A DNA stretch of 64,000 nt from Peterkaempfera podocarpi (GTDB lineage: Bacteria; Actinomycetota; Actinomycetes; Streptomycetales; Streptomycetaceae). Every line of letters begins with the position of its first letter. The first letter of the stretch is position 1. Positions 43,546 to 52,193 of the stretch are shown here, piece after piece. Both the position numbers and the translations under genes were made by a program. A model generated the notes under the pieces. That model did no database searches. It was not told the DNA's origin and was given only the letters and a program-made list of their open reading frames with translations. The stretch is from the NCBI RefSeq assembly GCF_042466665.1, contig NZ_CP162102.1:6076001-6140000 (forward strand), read 5' to 3'.

Positions 43546-44814
43546 ATGCACTTCAAGACGTGGCGACCGGACCTCCTGCGGCGGCAGTTCGGGCGCGCGG
43601 GCCGTGCCACCGCGTTCCACTCCGTGGGCATCGCGATCCAGTTCGGAGTGCTGCTGGTGCTGGCGCTGCCATGGATCTACTTCGTGCCGGCGGCGCTCTG
43701 GGCCGTGACGGTGGCCGTCGTGGTTCCCTCAGCCGCCGTGGTGCTTGCCGGTCCGCTGCTCACCCGGGTGCAGCGCGCCCGTTTCCGGGAGCGGCTCGGC
43801 GTGGTCGTGCCCGCACCCGCGGGCCTGGCGGAGCGGCCCGGACGGCACGGCATCCAGCAGTGGCTGCGCTCGGCCCCCGGCCGTCGCCAGATGCGCTACC
43901 ACCTGCTCGCGGGCCCGCTGTGCGCGCTCGGCGGTCTGGCGGTGCTGGTGTTGTGGGCGGCGGGGGGCGCCGCGGCCTCGATCTATGCGTGGCTCTGGGT
44001 GACCCCGTGGCAGTGGCGGGCGGAGAACGCGGGCCACTCGGTGAAGGCAGCGTATGTCACCGCCGTCGGTGTCGCCCTGCTCTGTGCGACCGCGTGGCTG
44101 GCGAGGGCGCTCGCCCGCCTCGACACCCGCGCCGCGAACGCGCTGCTCGGGCCGAGCCGTGAGGAGCAACTGACCCGACGAGTGGCGGACCTCGCCGAGA
44201 GCCGTGCCGGCGTGGTCGACGCGGCCGACGCCGAGCGGCGGAGGATCGAGCGCGACCTGCACGACGGTGTACAGCAGCGCCTGGTGGCGCTCGCTGTCAA
44301 CCTCGGCCTCGCCAAGGCCACCCTCGGCGACCTGCCGGAGGAAGCCCGCAAGGTGATCGACGAGGCGCACCTTGAGGCGAAGGAGGCCATCTCCGAGCTG
44401 AACGACCTGGTGCGTGGCCTGCATCCCGCGGTCCTGGAGGACCGCGGTCTCGACGCCGCCCTCTCCGGAATCGCCGCGCGTCTCTCCATACCGGTCCGTC
44501 TGTCGGTGAGCCTGCGCCGGCGCCCGTCTCCCACCATCGAGGCAGTCGCGTACTTCGTGGTCTCCGAGACCCTGACAAACGTGGTCAAGCACGCCCAGGC
44601 GTCCAGCGTCGAAGTGACCGTCGAGCACATGAGGGGGACACTGTTGATCGCCATCACGGACGACGGCGTCGGAGGCGCGGATCCCTCGGGTGCCTCGGGC
44701 ACCGGGCTCACCGGGCTCGCCAAGCGCGTCGCGTCCGTCGACGGCACGTTCTCCTGCCGCAGCCCCCTCGGGGGCCCGACCGTCGTCACCGTGGAGCTGC
44801 CGTGCGCGCTGTGA
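43546..44814 (+). CDS. NarL-type sensor histidine kinase
   Basis: About 422 residues. N-terminal membrane segments (GVLLVLALPWIYFVPAALWA and two near 120-190), then a HisKA_3 dimerisation domain with the phospho-acceptor His in RRIERDLHDGVQQRLVALA, and a HATPase domain (SETLTNVVKHAQ N-box, ITDDGVGGAD G1, GTGLTGLAKRV G2). ATG 43546 is used; the longer upstream frame has no plausible start. The response regulator starts 13 bases before its stop. Confidence 0.85.
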   Translation: MHFKTWRPDLLRRQFGRAGRATAFHSVGIAIQFGVLLVLALPWIYFVPAALWAVTVAVVVPSAAVVLAGPLLTRVQRARFRERLGVVVPAPAGLAERPGRHGIQQWLRSAPGRRQMRYHLLAGPLCALGGLAVLVLWAAGGAAASIYAWLWVTPWQWRAENAGHSVKAAYVTAVGVALLCATAWLARALARLDTRAANALLGPSREEQLTRRVADLAESRAGVVDAADAERRRIERDLHDGVQQRLVALAVNLGLAKATLGDLPEEARKVIDEAHLEAKEAISELNDLVRGLHPAVLEDRGLDAALSGIAARLSIPVRLSVSLRRRPSPTIEAVAYFVVSETLTNVVKHAQASSVEVTVEHMRGTLLIAITDDGVGGADPSGASGTGLTGLAKRVASVDGTFSCRSPLGGPTVVTVELPCAL

Positions 44815-45461
44815 TCGCCGAGGATTCCGTCCTGCTGCGGATCGGGGTGGTCAAGGTGCTGGAGGCGGTTGGCTTCGAGGTGTGCGCAGAGGCTGCGGAC
44901 GCGGAAGGGTTGCTGGCGGCGGTCGAGGAGCACCGGCCCGACATCGCGGTGGTCGACGTCCGTATGCCGCCGGGCTTCACCGACGAGGGCGTACGTGCCG
45001 CGCACGTGATCCGCCGGCAGTGGTCGGGCACCTCGGTCCTGCTGCTGTCGCAGTACGTGGAGGAGCGCTACGCGGCGGATCTCCTCGCAGCCAACACGTC
45101 CGGCGTCGGCTACCTGCTCAAGCAGCGGATCGCCGATGTCGGGGAGTTTGCGGAGTCGGTACGCAGAGTGGCGGCCGGCGGCACCGCGCTGGACCCGCAG
45201 GTCGTCGCACAACTGCTGATGCGCCGCCACAGCGATCCGCTCGACCGGCTGACTCCGCGCGAACGCGAGGTCCTGGAGTTGATGGCGGGCGGCCGGTCCA
45301 ACTCCGGGATCGCGGCCGAACTCGTGGTCAGCGAGAGCGCGGTCGCCAAGCACATCAACAGCATCTTCACCAAGCTCGACCTGCCCAAGGCGGACGGCGA
45401 CCACCGCCGGGTGCTGGCGGTCCTGCGTTTCCTCGGCGTGGCGAACACCTCAGGCCAGTGA
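44802..45461 (+). CDS. NarL/LuxR-type response regulator
   Basis: 219 residues from GTG 44802. The receiver has Asp8-like acidic residues (IAEDSVLLR), the phospho-acceptor Asp in VVDVRMPPG, Ser in LLLSQY and Lys in YLLKQR. The C-terminal LuxR helix-turn-helix reads LTPREREVLELMAGGRSNSG, then SESAVAKHINSIFTKL. It overlaps the kinase gene and is its cognate partner. Target genes are unknown. Confidence 0.9.
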   Translation: MRAVIAEDSVLLRIGVVKVLEAVGFEVCAEAADAEGLLAAVEEHRPDIAVVDVRMPPGFTDEGVRAAHVIRRQWSGTSVLLLSQYVEERYAADLLAANTSGVGYLLKQRIADVGEFAESVRRVAAGGTALDPQVVAQLLMRRHSDPLDRLTPREREVLELMAGGRSNSGIAAELVVSESAVAKHINSIFTKLDLPKADGDHRRVLAVLRFLGVANTSGQ

Positions 45462-45513
45462 CGGCGGTCTGCGACGGCACCCGAGCCGAACAGCCGGAAT
45501 CGCGGGAGGAGGC

Positions 45514-45810
45514 TCACGGCGACCCGGACCGATTGCGGTCCAGGGCCTTTGACATCCCCGGTTGACATCGGTGGGGAAATTCTTGGGAGACGTCCGACGG
45601 CGTCACCTGAGGACGGCGCCGCAACACGCGGTCCATGTGGGTGATCGCCTCCTGCCGCGTCTCCTGCGTGACGTGGGCATGGACGTTCATCGTGACCGCG
45701 GTGTGGCTGTGTCCGAGGGTCTCCGTCATCACGCGGGGTGCCACCCCGGCCGCAACGAGCAGTGTGGCGCAGACGGGCTGGGTGTTGTGGAGCAGCCTGC
45801 AGCCCTCTGA
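45514..45810 (-). pseudogene. Second tyrosine-integrase remnant with lost catalytic residues
   Basis: Homologous to the C-terminal integrase piece at 31002-31406. The Arg-box reads HNTQPVC instead of HDTRHGC and the Tyr segment NVHAHVTQ instead of NVYAHVTQ, so both the catalytic Arg and the nucleophilic Tyr are missing. Sequence upstream is unrelated. Its 3' flank (45530-45552) repeats the hairpin found near 30952. An old integration relic with no core site nearby. Confidence 0.7.
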
Positions 45811-45916
45811 CGACGACAATCGGCGCGTCCTCGCGATACTGCGTGCCTCAACTGCTGAGCGCCCTCCTGGAGAGGGACCCGTCGCACCCGTGCTCGTCGT
45901 GGTCATCAACGAGTTG

Positions 45917-46453
45917 CTATGACCGACCGCTTCCGTCGACAGGGGATACGTTCCACACCGCAGGCAGCGTACTTCCGCAGAACACGCAGCTGAAGTCGTC
46001 CTCGCGCACGATGTTGCGCTCCTGGCAGTCAGGGCAGCGTCGGAACACCACCTCATGGGTGAAGCCGGGCGGCCGCAGCAGGCCGACCTGATCCAACGCC
46101 TGGGCAACGGCCGGCCACGAGCCGACGTCCGGGCAGTAACCAGTGGAGTGGTTGCTGACGTCGCCAACCGTCCAGCGTCCGGCCTCGTGGACAAAGCCGA
46201 TCTCCCCGGCGCCCAGGACGGGCCCTCCGCCGGCGCAGGCCACATGCTCGCTTCGGCGGGGCGCGAGCCGCAGGACGCCCTCCATGTCGATCACGAAGGT
46301 GAAGGGATCGGCCAGTTCCGCAGTCGACTGTTCCGCGACCCAGCTGACGAAGTCAGCCATCGAGCGGATCCGGCGGCCTTCGCTGCCGGGCCGGACCGCA
46401 TCCTTCAGGTCAGCTGGTCCCACATACGGGTAGCTCCGCCCCCACGTACTCAC
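45917..46453 (-). CDS. Hypothetical protein with C-terminal zinc ribbon
   Basis: 178 residues from GTG 46453. The N-terminal and middle parts (YPYVGPADLKDAV, SWVAEQSTAELADPFTFVID, HVACAGGGPVLGAGEIGF) are of unknown function. The C-terminus has CPDCQERN and CVFCGSTLP, two CXXC pairs forming a likely zinc ribbon. Conserved-looking, soluble; I cannot name the family. Confidence 0.6.
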   Translation of the reverse strand: MSTWGRSYPYVGPADLKDAVRPGSEGRRIRSMADFVSWVAEQSTAELADPFTFVIDMEGVLRLAPRRSEHVACAGGGPVLGAGEIGFVHEAGRWTVGDVSNHSTGYCPDVGSWPAVAQALDQVGLLRPPGFTHEVVFRRCPDCQERNIVREDDFSCVFCGSTLPAVWNVSPVDGSGRS

Positions 46454-46699
46454 AGAGCCAACCTAGAACACACTGTCGCAACAGGCCCCAGCAGTGTGGA
46501 TCAGCCGCTCTGATGGGCCGTCATAACCTGTGATCGGCGACTCACGGTGATCAGGAAGAGCTGTTGCGCGGGAGGGGGAGACGTGCGCCGTCCGTCGACT
46601 GGCGGCCGGTGCGCTTCTGCGAGCGGCTGGGCGAGGACTTGGGGCAGCTCGACTCGCCCTATGATGCGGGGGCACGTGAGGACCACCGGGGAGTAGTCG

Positions 46700-47284
46700 A
46701 TGCAGACACTCACGCTGACGTACAGGCCGGAGCCCGGCGATGTGGCGGAAGCGATCGCGAGATCGCCGAGGCTGCGACGCGTCCGGAACCGGGCCCTGCG
46801 GAACGCGGCTTCGGCCCTGCTGGTCACGGCACTGTTCGGGGTGGTGGAGGTGGAGCTGCCGGAGAAGCCGCCGGGTGCCTTCCTGGCGATGGTGCTGTGC
46901 GCAGGACTGTTCGTGAAGTACGCCCGAACTGTGCTTCTTCTCTCCACGGGTGGGGGTATCCGCAGGGCCGCGCGGAAGGCGTGGAGCCGCTCGGAGGTGG
47001 CGCAACTGGTGCATGAGGCGACGATCGCCGAGGACCGGCTTGCTGTGCGCACGGACAAGCGGGGCTCGACGTACGCCTGGGAGATCTTCGGCGAACTCGT
47101 TGAAACGGAGGACCAGTTCCTTCTCTTGGAGCGGTCGGGGGAGCCCGGTGTCTCTCTGCCCAAGCGCGGCCTGGCCGATCCGTCGCTGGTCCCGGCCTGC
47201 CGCAGCCTTCTTGCGAGCTGCCTTGAGGCCCCCCGATCGCCGCAGCGTGGCCCGCTGTCCGACGATGAAGCCGGTGCCTCCTGA
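46700..47284 (+). CDS. YcxB-like membrane protein
   Basis: 194 residues. It starts QTLTLTYRPEPGDVAEAI, has two close membrane helices at about 35-85, and a C-terminal YcxB-like beta domain (DKRGSTYAWEIFGELVETED, LLLERSGEPGVSLPKRGL). Such proteins are small membrane-anchored proteins of unknown role in Streptomyces. Confidence 0.65.
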   Translation: MQTLTLTYRPEPGDVAEAIARSPRLRRVRNRALRNAASALLVTALFGVVEVELPEKPPGAFLAMVLCAGLFVKYARTVLLLSTGGGIRRAARKAWSRSEVAQLVHEATIAEDRLAVRTDKRGSTYAWEIFGELVETEDQFLLLERSGEPGVSLPKRGLADPSLVPACRSLLASCLEAPRSPQRGPLSDDEAGAS

Positions 47285-47539
47285 CGGCAGCGTCGTCCAT
47301 CACTTCCGAGCGCGGGGATCTTGAGCTTCCCCCGGCAGTCAATGCCCGAGGAAGGCGAAGCTGTCTACTCCAGCAGCGAGTGCAGCAACCCCCCGACCGT
47401 CGAAGCGTGTGAGCGCAGGTGGTCGGGCGGTCTCCTCCGTGGTCGGAAACGGCTGGGTCGGCCGAACGGCGGCCGGCCGCCGCGGTTCCTCTGGTGGCAC
47501 TGGACTGACCAGCCGGCTGACCGCTGGAGACCCCCAGGG

Positions 47540-48124
47540 TCAGGTGGTGTGCGGGGCGGTGGCGGGCGGGTTGAGCAGGTGGGCGATGCTGCGGGCCGCG
47601 TCGGTGACCTGCTGGTCGGTCGCATCGAGCCCCTGGGCGGCGACAAAGGCGAGGTTGACGCTGAGCAGGGCCATGCGGATGCGCAGGGCTTCCTCGATGG
47701 AGGCGCCGGGGGCGGTGAGGGTGCCGAAGAGGGCGTCCAGCCGCTCGAGGACGTTCTCCCGGCCGGGGTGGAGGTCCTTGAGGAGGTGCTGGTTGGCGAA
47801 GGCGAAGCGCACGACGGGCAGGTGCCGCTCGGAGGCCAGGTCGATCATCCGGTCGATGACCTGGTCCCGCAGCTGCGGGCCCGGGGGCTGGGCGCGGGCC
47901 CAGGAGACGAGCTCGTCGAGGGCGACCAGGTGCTCGGCGAACAGCGAGCGGACGATGTCTTCCTTGCTGGGGAAGTGGTAGTACAGCGCGGCTTTGGTCA
48001 CACCCAGGCGCTCGGCGATCTCCCGTAGAGAGGTGGCCTCGTAACCCCGCTCGGTGAACAGCTCCAGGGCCACCTCGCGGATCTCGGCCTTGGTGTCGCT
48101 GCCGCGCCGGTGTGCTGCGCCCAT
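47540..48124 (-). CDS. TetR-family repressor of the adjacent efflux gene
   Basis: 194 residues. The helix-turn-helix is ALELFTERGYEATSLREIAE, then LGVTKAALYYHFPSKEDI. The ligand domain is helical. It is divergent from the DHA2 efflux gene, with an inverted repeat centred near 48209 in between, so it most likely represses the pump and itself until an inducer binds. Confidence 0.85.
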   Translation of the reverse strand: MGAAHRRGSDTKAEIREVALELFTERGYEATSLREIAERLGVTKAALYYHFPSKEDIVRSLFAEHLVALDELVSWARAQPPGPQLRDQVIDRMIDLASERHLPVVRFAFANQHLLKDLHPGRENVLERLDALFGTLTAPGASIEEALRIRMALLSVNLAFVAAQGLDATDQQVTDAARSIAHLLNPPATAPHTT

Positions 48125-48189
48125 CTGGTCTGCCTTTCTGCGCTGGTGCCGCGCACGGCCGGTTGCCGTGGCGGGGTGCCGCTTGCCAG

Positions 48190-48228
48190 CTTACCGTCCG
48201 GCAAGTAAATTACTTGTCGACCGGTAAG
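48190..48228. promoter_or_regulatory. TetR operator in the efflux promoter
   Basis: Imperfect inverted repeat: CTTACCGTCCGGCAAGTAA at the left and TTACTTGTCGACCGGTAAG at the right, 39 bp overall. It lies between the divergent tetR-like gene (start 48124) and the pump gene (start 48389). Confidence 0.7.
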
Positions 48229-48388
48229 TGACATGGCCATCGTACGGGCGCTGCCCGGGCCCACCGGAGCAGGTTCCCGCTCGCACATCGGCCTCGGCAT
48301 CCGGCCCCTTCGGGCTCAGGCCCGGGCACGCGGCACGCGGACCTGCCGCCTGCAGGAAATACCGTCCCGAAGAGAGAAGGCAGCACCC

Positions 48389-49972
48389 ATGGCGTCGTCG
48401 ACAGCAGCGATCCCCGAGCAGGAGGCACCGCCCAGGTTCACGCATCGCGAGATCATGGTGACGATGAGTGGCCTGGTCATCGCGTTGCTGCTGGCCATGC
48501 TCGACAACATGATCGTGGCCCCGGCCCTTCCCACCATCGTGGGCGACCTGGGCGGGCTGAACCACCTGGCCTGGGTGACCACCGGCTACATCCTGGCGTC
48601 CACCGTCGCCACCCCGATCTGGGGCAAGCTCGGCGACCTGTACGGCCGCCGGACCACCTTCCTGTCCTCCATCGTCGTCTTCCTCGTGGGCTCGGCGCTC
48701 TGCGGCATGTCGCAGAACATGGGCGAGCTCATCGGCTTCCGCGCCCTGCAGGGCCTGGGCGCCGGTGGCCTGATGGTGGGCGTCATGTCGGTCATGGCCG
48801 AGATCGTGCCGCCGCGCGAGCGCGGCAAGTACCAGGGCGTGCTGATGGCCGTCATGCCCGCCGCCATGATCGGCGGCCCGCTGGCCGGCGGCTTCATCAC
48901 CGACCACCTCACCTGGCGCTGGGCCTTCTACGTCAACCTGCCGCTCGGCATCGCCGCCCTGCTGGTCTGCTGGTTCACCCTGGCCAAGCTCTCCCGCGGC
49001 ACCGGCAAGGTCCGCATCGACTGGACCGGCACGGCTCTGCTCACCGTCTGGATCACCGCCCTGGTCCTGATCACCAGCTGGGGCGGCAACGAGTACGACT
49101 GGGCCTCGGCGATGATCATCGGCCTTGCCGTGGTGACCGTGGTCGCCTTCGTCGCCTTTGTGATCGTCGAGCGCCGCGCCGCCGAGCCGATCATGCCGCT
49201 GTCGGTCTTCGCCAACCGCAACTTCTCCCTCGCCGGGGCCCTCAGCTTCATCGTCGGCTTCGCCCTCTTCGGCGGGATCACCTTCCTGCCGCAGTTCCAG
49301 CAGTTCGTCCAGGGCTCCTCGGCGACCAACAGCGGCCTGCTGCTGATGCCGATGATGCTCGCCTCCATGGCCCTGTCCATGGGCGGCGGCGCCATCATCA
49401 GCCGCACCGGCCGCTACCGTGCCCTGCCGGTCATCGGCAGCATCCTCATGGCCGCCGGCCTGGCCCTGTTCGCCACCAACACCGACACCTCCCGTACCAC
49501 CACCTCGCTCTACATGGTCGTCCTCGGCGCCGGCATGGGCTGCCTGATGCAGACCACCATGCTCATCGCCCAGAACAACGCCCCGCTGCGCGACATGGGC
49601 GCCGCCACCGGCGCCGCGACCTTCCTGCGCAACATGGGCGGCTCCCTCGGCGTCTCCCTGCTGGGGTCCATCTACACCACCACCCTGACCCACTCGCTCA
49701 CCTCCCACGGCGGCGCCGCGGGCGGCAGCGGCAGCGTCCATGTGGCCCAGATGACGCCCCAGGCGCTGCGCAGCCTGCCGGAGGCGGCGCGGCAGCTGTT
49801 CCAGCAGGCCGTCACCGACGGCGTCGGCATGGTCTTCGCCTGGGGCGCCGTAGTCGCCGCCGTGGGCCTGTTCGTCGCCCTGTTCATCCGCCACACACCA
49901 CTGCGCGGCTTCGCCGCCGCGCAGCCCGCCACGGCGGACGCGGCCCCCGAAGAGGCCCCCGCGGCCGTCTGA
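48389..49972 (+). CDS. DHA2 (EmrB/QacA) drug:H+ antiporter, MFS
   Basis: About 527 residues with 14 membrane helices. Motif A reads GKLGDLYGRRTTF, motif C AVMPAAMIGGPLAGGF, and the helix-1 motif D LLAMLDNMIVAPALPTI is typical of the DHA2 group. ATG 48389 has AGAGAAGG upstream. It exports a drug or toxic metabolite using the proton gradient and is probably controlled by the TetR protein. A strong hairpin follows at 50061. Confidence 0.9.
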   Translation: MASSTAAIPEQEAPPRFTHREIMVTMSGLVIALLLAMLDNMIVAPALPTIVGDLGGLNHLAWVTTGYILASTVATPIWGKLGDLYGRRTTFLSSIVVFLVGSALCGMSQNMGELIGFRALQGLGAGGLMVGVMSVMAEIVPPRERGKYQGVLMAVMPAAMIGGPLAGGFITDHLTWRWAFYVNLPLGIAALLVCWFTLAKLSRGTGKVRIDWTGTALLTVWITALVLITSWGGNEYDWASAMIIGLAVVTVVAFVAFVIVERRAAEPIMPLSVFANRNFSLAGALSFIVGFALFGGITFLPQFQQFVQGSSATNSGLLLMPMMLASMALSMGGGAIISRTGRYRALPVIGSILMAAGLALFATNTDTSRTTTSLYMVVLGAGMGCLMQTTMLIAQNNAPLRDMGAATGAATFLRNMGGSLGVSLLGSIYTTTLTHSLTSHGGAAGGSGSVHVAQMTPQALRSLPEAARQLFQQAVTDGVGMVFAWGAVVAAVGLFVALFIRHTPLRGFAAAQPATADAAPEEAPAAV

Positions 49973-50060
49973 CAACACCATGCACGCCTGTGCGCTCCGG
50001 GGCAGGAGGGCACAGGGACCCCCTCCTCGGTCAGGGACAGGCGCCGGAGGGGAACAGCGA

Positions 50061-50096
50061 TGCCCGGGCCGGCCCCCAGCGGGGCCGACCCGGGCA
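50061..50096. terminator. Terminator after the efflux gene
   Basis: TGCCCGGGCCGGCCCC pairs with its near-complement around a CAGC loop (one mismatch). No strong U-run. Confidence 0.6.
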
Positions 50097-50227
50097 TCCG
50101 TATGTCACCGCACCCGTCATCGATGATCGAGCCGGCCCCGCCGTACGTCCGGGCGGTGTGCAGACCCGGGGTGACGGCGCAGGTGGGTCGGGATCGAACG
50201 GGACGCCGCCCGGCGCGGACGATCTCG

Positions 50228-50485
50228 GTGGCGCGCGGCTGGTTCGCCTCCGACACCAGCCGTCAGCCCGGTTGGCAGCTGGATGCCGAGGAACGGGCGA
50301 TGGTCGACCGGTTCCTGCGCGAGTTCGCCGACCACCTCCGCGCGATGCGTGGGTCTGGAGACCTCTCGACGTCTGCTGACCCGGTCGACACCCGATCCGC
50401 TGGGCCCGTCCACGCTCTGACGGCCGACTCCCACTCGGGCGGCGGCAGCCGGGTTCCGGAGGGTGTCCGGAAGCGGGCTGCGTGA
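50228..50485 (+). CDS. Possible small hypothetical protein
   Basis: 85 residues from GTG 50228: GWFASDTSRQPGWQLDAEER, then AMVDRFLREFADHLRAMRG is a plausible amphipathic helix. The rest is low-complexity. No clear ribosome binding site; it may be a remnant. The remainder of 49973-50535 has no other gene. Confidence 0.25.
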   Translation: MARGWFASDTSRQPGWQLDAEERAMVDRFLREFADHLRAMRGSGDLSTSADPVDTRSAGPVHALTADSHSGGGSRVPEGVRKRAA

Positions 50486-50535
50486 AATGCAGTGCGCCTC
50501 GATCAACCACCCGCCCACAGCGGGCTGCGCACTCG

Positions 50536-51672
50536 TCACTTCGGATACGGATCCTTGAGGGGCATCGGAGTGCGGGCTGCCTCCAGGGCGTCTTCCGGGA
50601 AGCGCGGCCCGGCTTCGTAGTACCTCGCCCTGGTGCGTCCCACCGGTTGGAGCACCTCGGATGCGACCAGGTCGCGCAGATCCCGTTGCGCCTGTTGGAC
50701 GCTCAGTCCTTCGGCGTGCTCGTAGCGTGAGCGCCGTACTCGCCCGGTCATGGCGACGTCGTGCAGGGCGGAGATCACGCGTTCGTCGGAGCCCTGCGCC
50801 TCGGCAAAGTCCGAGAGCATGCCCCAGACGCGGCCGGACCGGTCCAAGCGGTTGCGCACCGTCTGGGCCTGCTGGTGGTAGGCGGTCAGGTTGAACCGCA
50901 CCCAACTGGACACATCCTGGTCGGGAAGGTACTCCGACCCTCGACGTCCCAGCTCGCGGTAGTACTCCCAGGTGTTGCCGGGGCGTCCGAGCCAAGCCTC
51001 GATGGAGCAGAACTCCGGGGCGAGAACACCCTCCCTGGCGATCATCAGAGTCTGGAGGGAACGCGACATCCGGCCATTGCCATCGGCCCACGGGTGGATG
51101 GACACCAGGTGGAGATGGGCCATCGCCGCCCTCACCAGCGGGTGTGCGGCGTCGTCCGTGCCGAGCCATCCGACGAGTTCCCCCATCAGCCCCGGAACGT
51201 CCTTTGCATCCGGCCCGGTGTAGGCGGCGATACTCGGGTCCCGAGCGTCGGTGACGTAGACAGGGCCTCGTCGCCACTGCCCGGCCGGCTTACGCGGGCT
51301 GTGGCGGTGGCCCTGGAGCATCCAGTGCAGCGCGTTGAGCAGGCCTTTGCTGTAGGAGAAGTCCTCGACGTCATGCAGAGTCTGGATGTAGGTCATCATC
51401 CGCTGATAGGCGAGGGTCTCCTCGCGATTCTCCTCGGATACCTCCACGTCGCGTTCCCCGGCCATGAGGTCCTCGACGTCGACCGTGGCCACCCGGAAGC
51501 CTTCGATGGAGTTCGATGCGGCGACCGCGTCAGCGGTGAGGTACTTGCGCAGCCCCTCAGTCCACTTCGTCGGCGTGCTGCGCACCTGGTGGCGAAGGGC
51601 CGCGCGCATGCGATCAAGCTCGCCGAGGACGTGGTCGTCGGCGGCAGTGAGAGTGGGCGTAGGAAAGAGCAC
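50536..51672 (-). CDS. Fic-domain protein (class II AMP-transferase type)
   Basis: About 378 residues. N-terminal inhibitory motif SNSIEG (the S/TxxxE-G/N helix of class II Fic proteins), catalytic loop HPWADGNGRMSR with Trp replacing the usual Phe, then a C-terminal winged helix (SRYEHAEGLSVQQAQRDLRD). Class II Fic proteins transfer AMP, or another nucleotide moiety, to a protein hydroxyl and are self-inhibited by the Glu of the motif. GTG 51672 is preferred over TTG 51696 because TTGACG and TATCGT promoter boxes place the transcript start at this codon. Confidence 0.8.
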   Translation of the reverse strand: MLFPTPTLTAADDHVLGELDRMRAALRHQVRSTPTKWTEGLRKYLTADAVAASNSIEGFRVATVDVEDLMAGERDVEVSEENREETLAYQRMMTYIQTLHDVEDFSYSKGLLNALHWMLQGHRHSPRKPAGQWRRGPVYVTDARDPSIAAYTGPDAKDVPGLMGELVGWLGTDDAAHPLVRAAMAHLHLVSIHPWADGNGRMSRSLQTLMIAREGVLAPEFCSIEAWLGRPGNTWEYYRELGRRGSEYLPDQDVSSWVRFNLTAYHQQAQTVRNRLDRSGRVWGMLSDFAEAQGSDERVISALHDVAMTGRVRRSRYEHAEGLSVQQAQRDLRDLVASEVLQPVGRTRARYYEAGPRFPEDALEAARTPMPLKDPYPK

Positions 51673-51679
51673 ATCAGCG

Positions 51680-51708
51680 ACGATATGTTGACGCAATCAT
51701 TACGTCAA
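51680..51708 (-). promoter_or_regulatory. Promoter of the Fic gene with overlapping palindrome
   Basis: Minus strand: TTGACG (51708-51703), 17-base spacer, TATCGT (51685-51680), then GTG seven bases on. An inverted repeat (arms TTGACGCAAT and ATTACGTCAA, one mismatch, 51688-51708) covers the -35 and spacer, so a repressor could block the promoter. The Fic protein's own winged helix is a candidate. Confidence 0.65.
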
Positions 51709-52110
51709 GCGGTTGGGTGCCGAGCTCAGGGGGCCATGTTCGACCCGGGCATTCGGCTTTGGGCCGGTTGGCCCAGTGTGCGTGAGCCCGCGCCTCCTCT
51801 CGCCGCCGGTCTGAAGGCGGCATCTGCCGACAGCGGCGGCATGGTGGGCCGCCTGGTGGGCGCAGGCCTGGCCGACCACTGGGAAGGCCCAGGCATGGCC
51901 CGGACATCCGTGGCCGCTCGTGGGCGCCCAGGACATGCCGGACGTGGACTTCGTCCATGACGACGGCGCGGCCGGGGACTCCGCGCCGCGGTCCTGGGCC
52001 CCGTATCTCCTCGGCCGCGAAGACGGCGTCGAATGCCTCGCCGTACTCGCGGTACTCGCCGCACTCGCCGTTGCGGTCACGCAGCAGGAAGCGCAGGGAC
52101 CCCGTTGTCG
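51709..52110. other. No supported gene
   Basis: Frames on either strand are short or of atypical composition and lack ribosome binding sites. The terminator of the protease gene follows at 52111. Confidence 0.35.
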
Positions 52111-52148
52111 GGACGGGGCTCCCGGGTCGAATCGCCCGGGAGCCCCGT
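52111..52148 (-). terminator. Terminator of the protease gene
   Basis: Perfect 15-bp stem (GACGGGGCTCCCGGG with its complement) and 8-nt loop, 46 bases past the stop codon at 52194. Confidence 0.7.
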
Positions 52149-52193
52149 CACCTCGTGCCCGCATTCAGCTGTGGGCCGGTCAGCCGTCCGCGG

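Noticed and set aside
48191..49981. Long minus-strand frame opposite the DHA2 pump
   Set aside because: His/Gly/Asp-rich antisense product; the plus strand carries standard MFS motifs.
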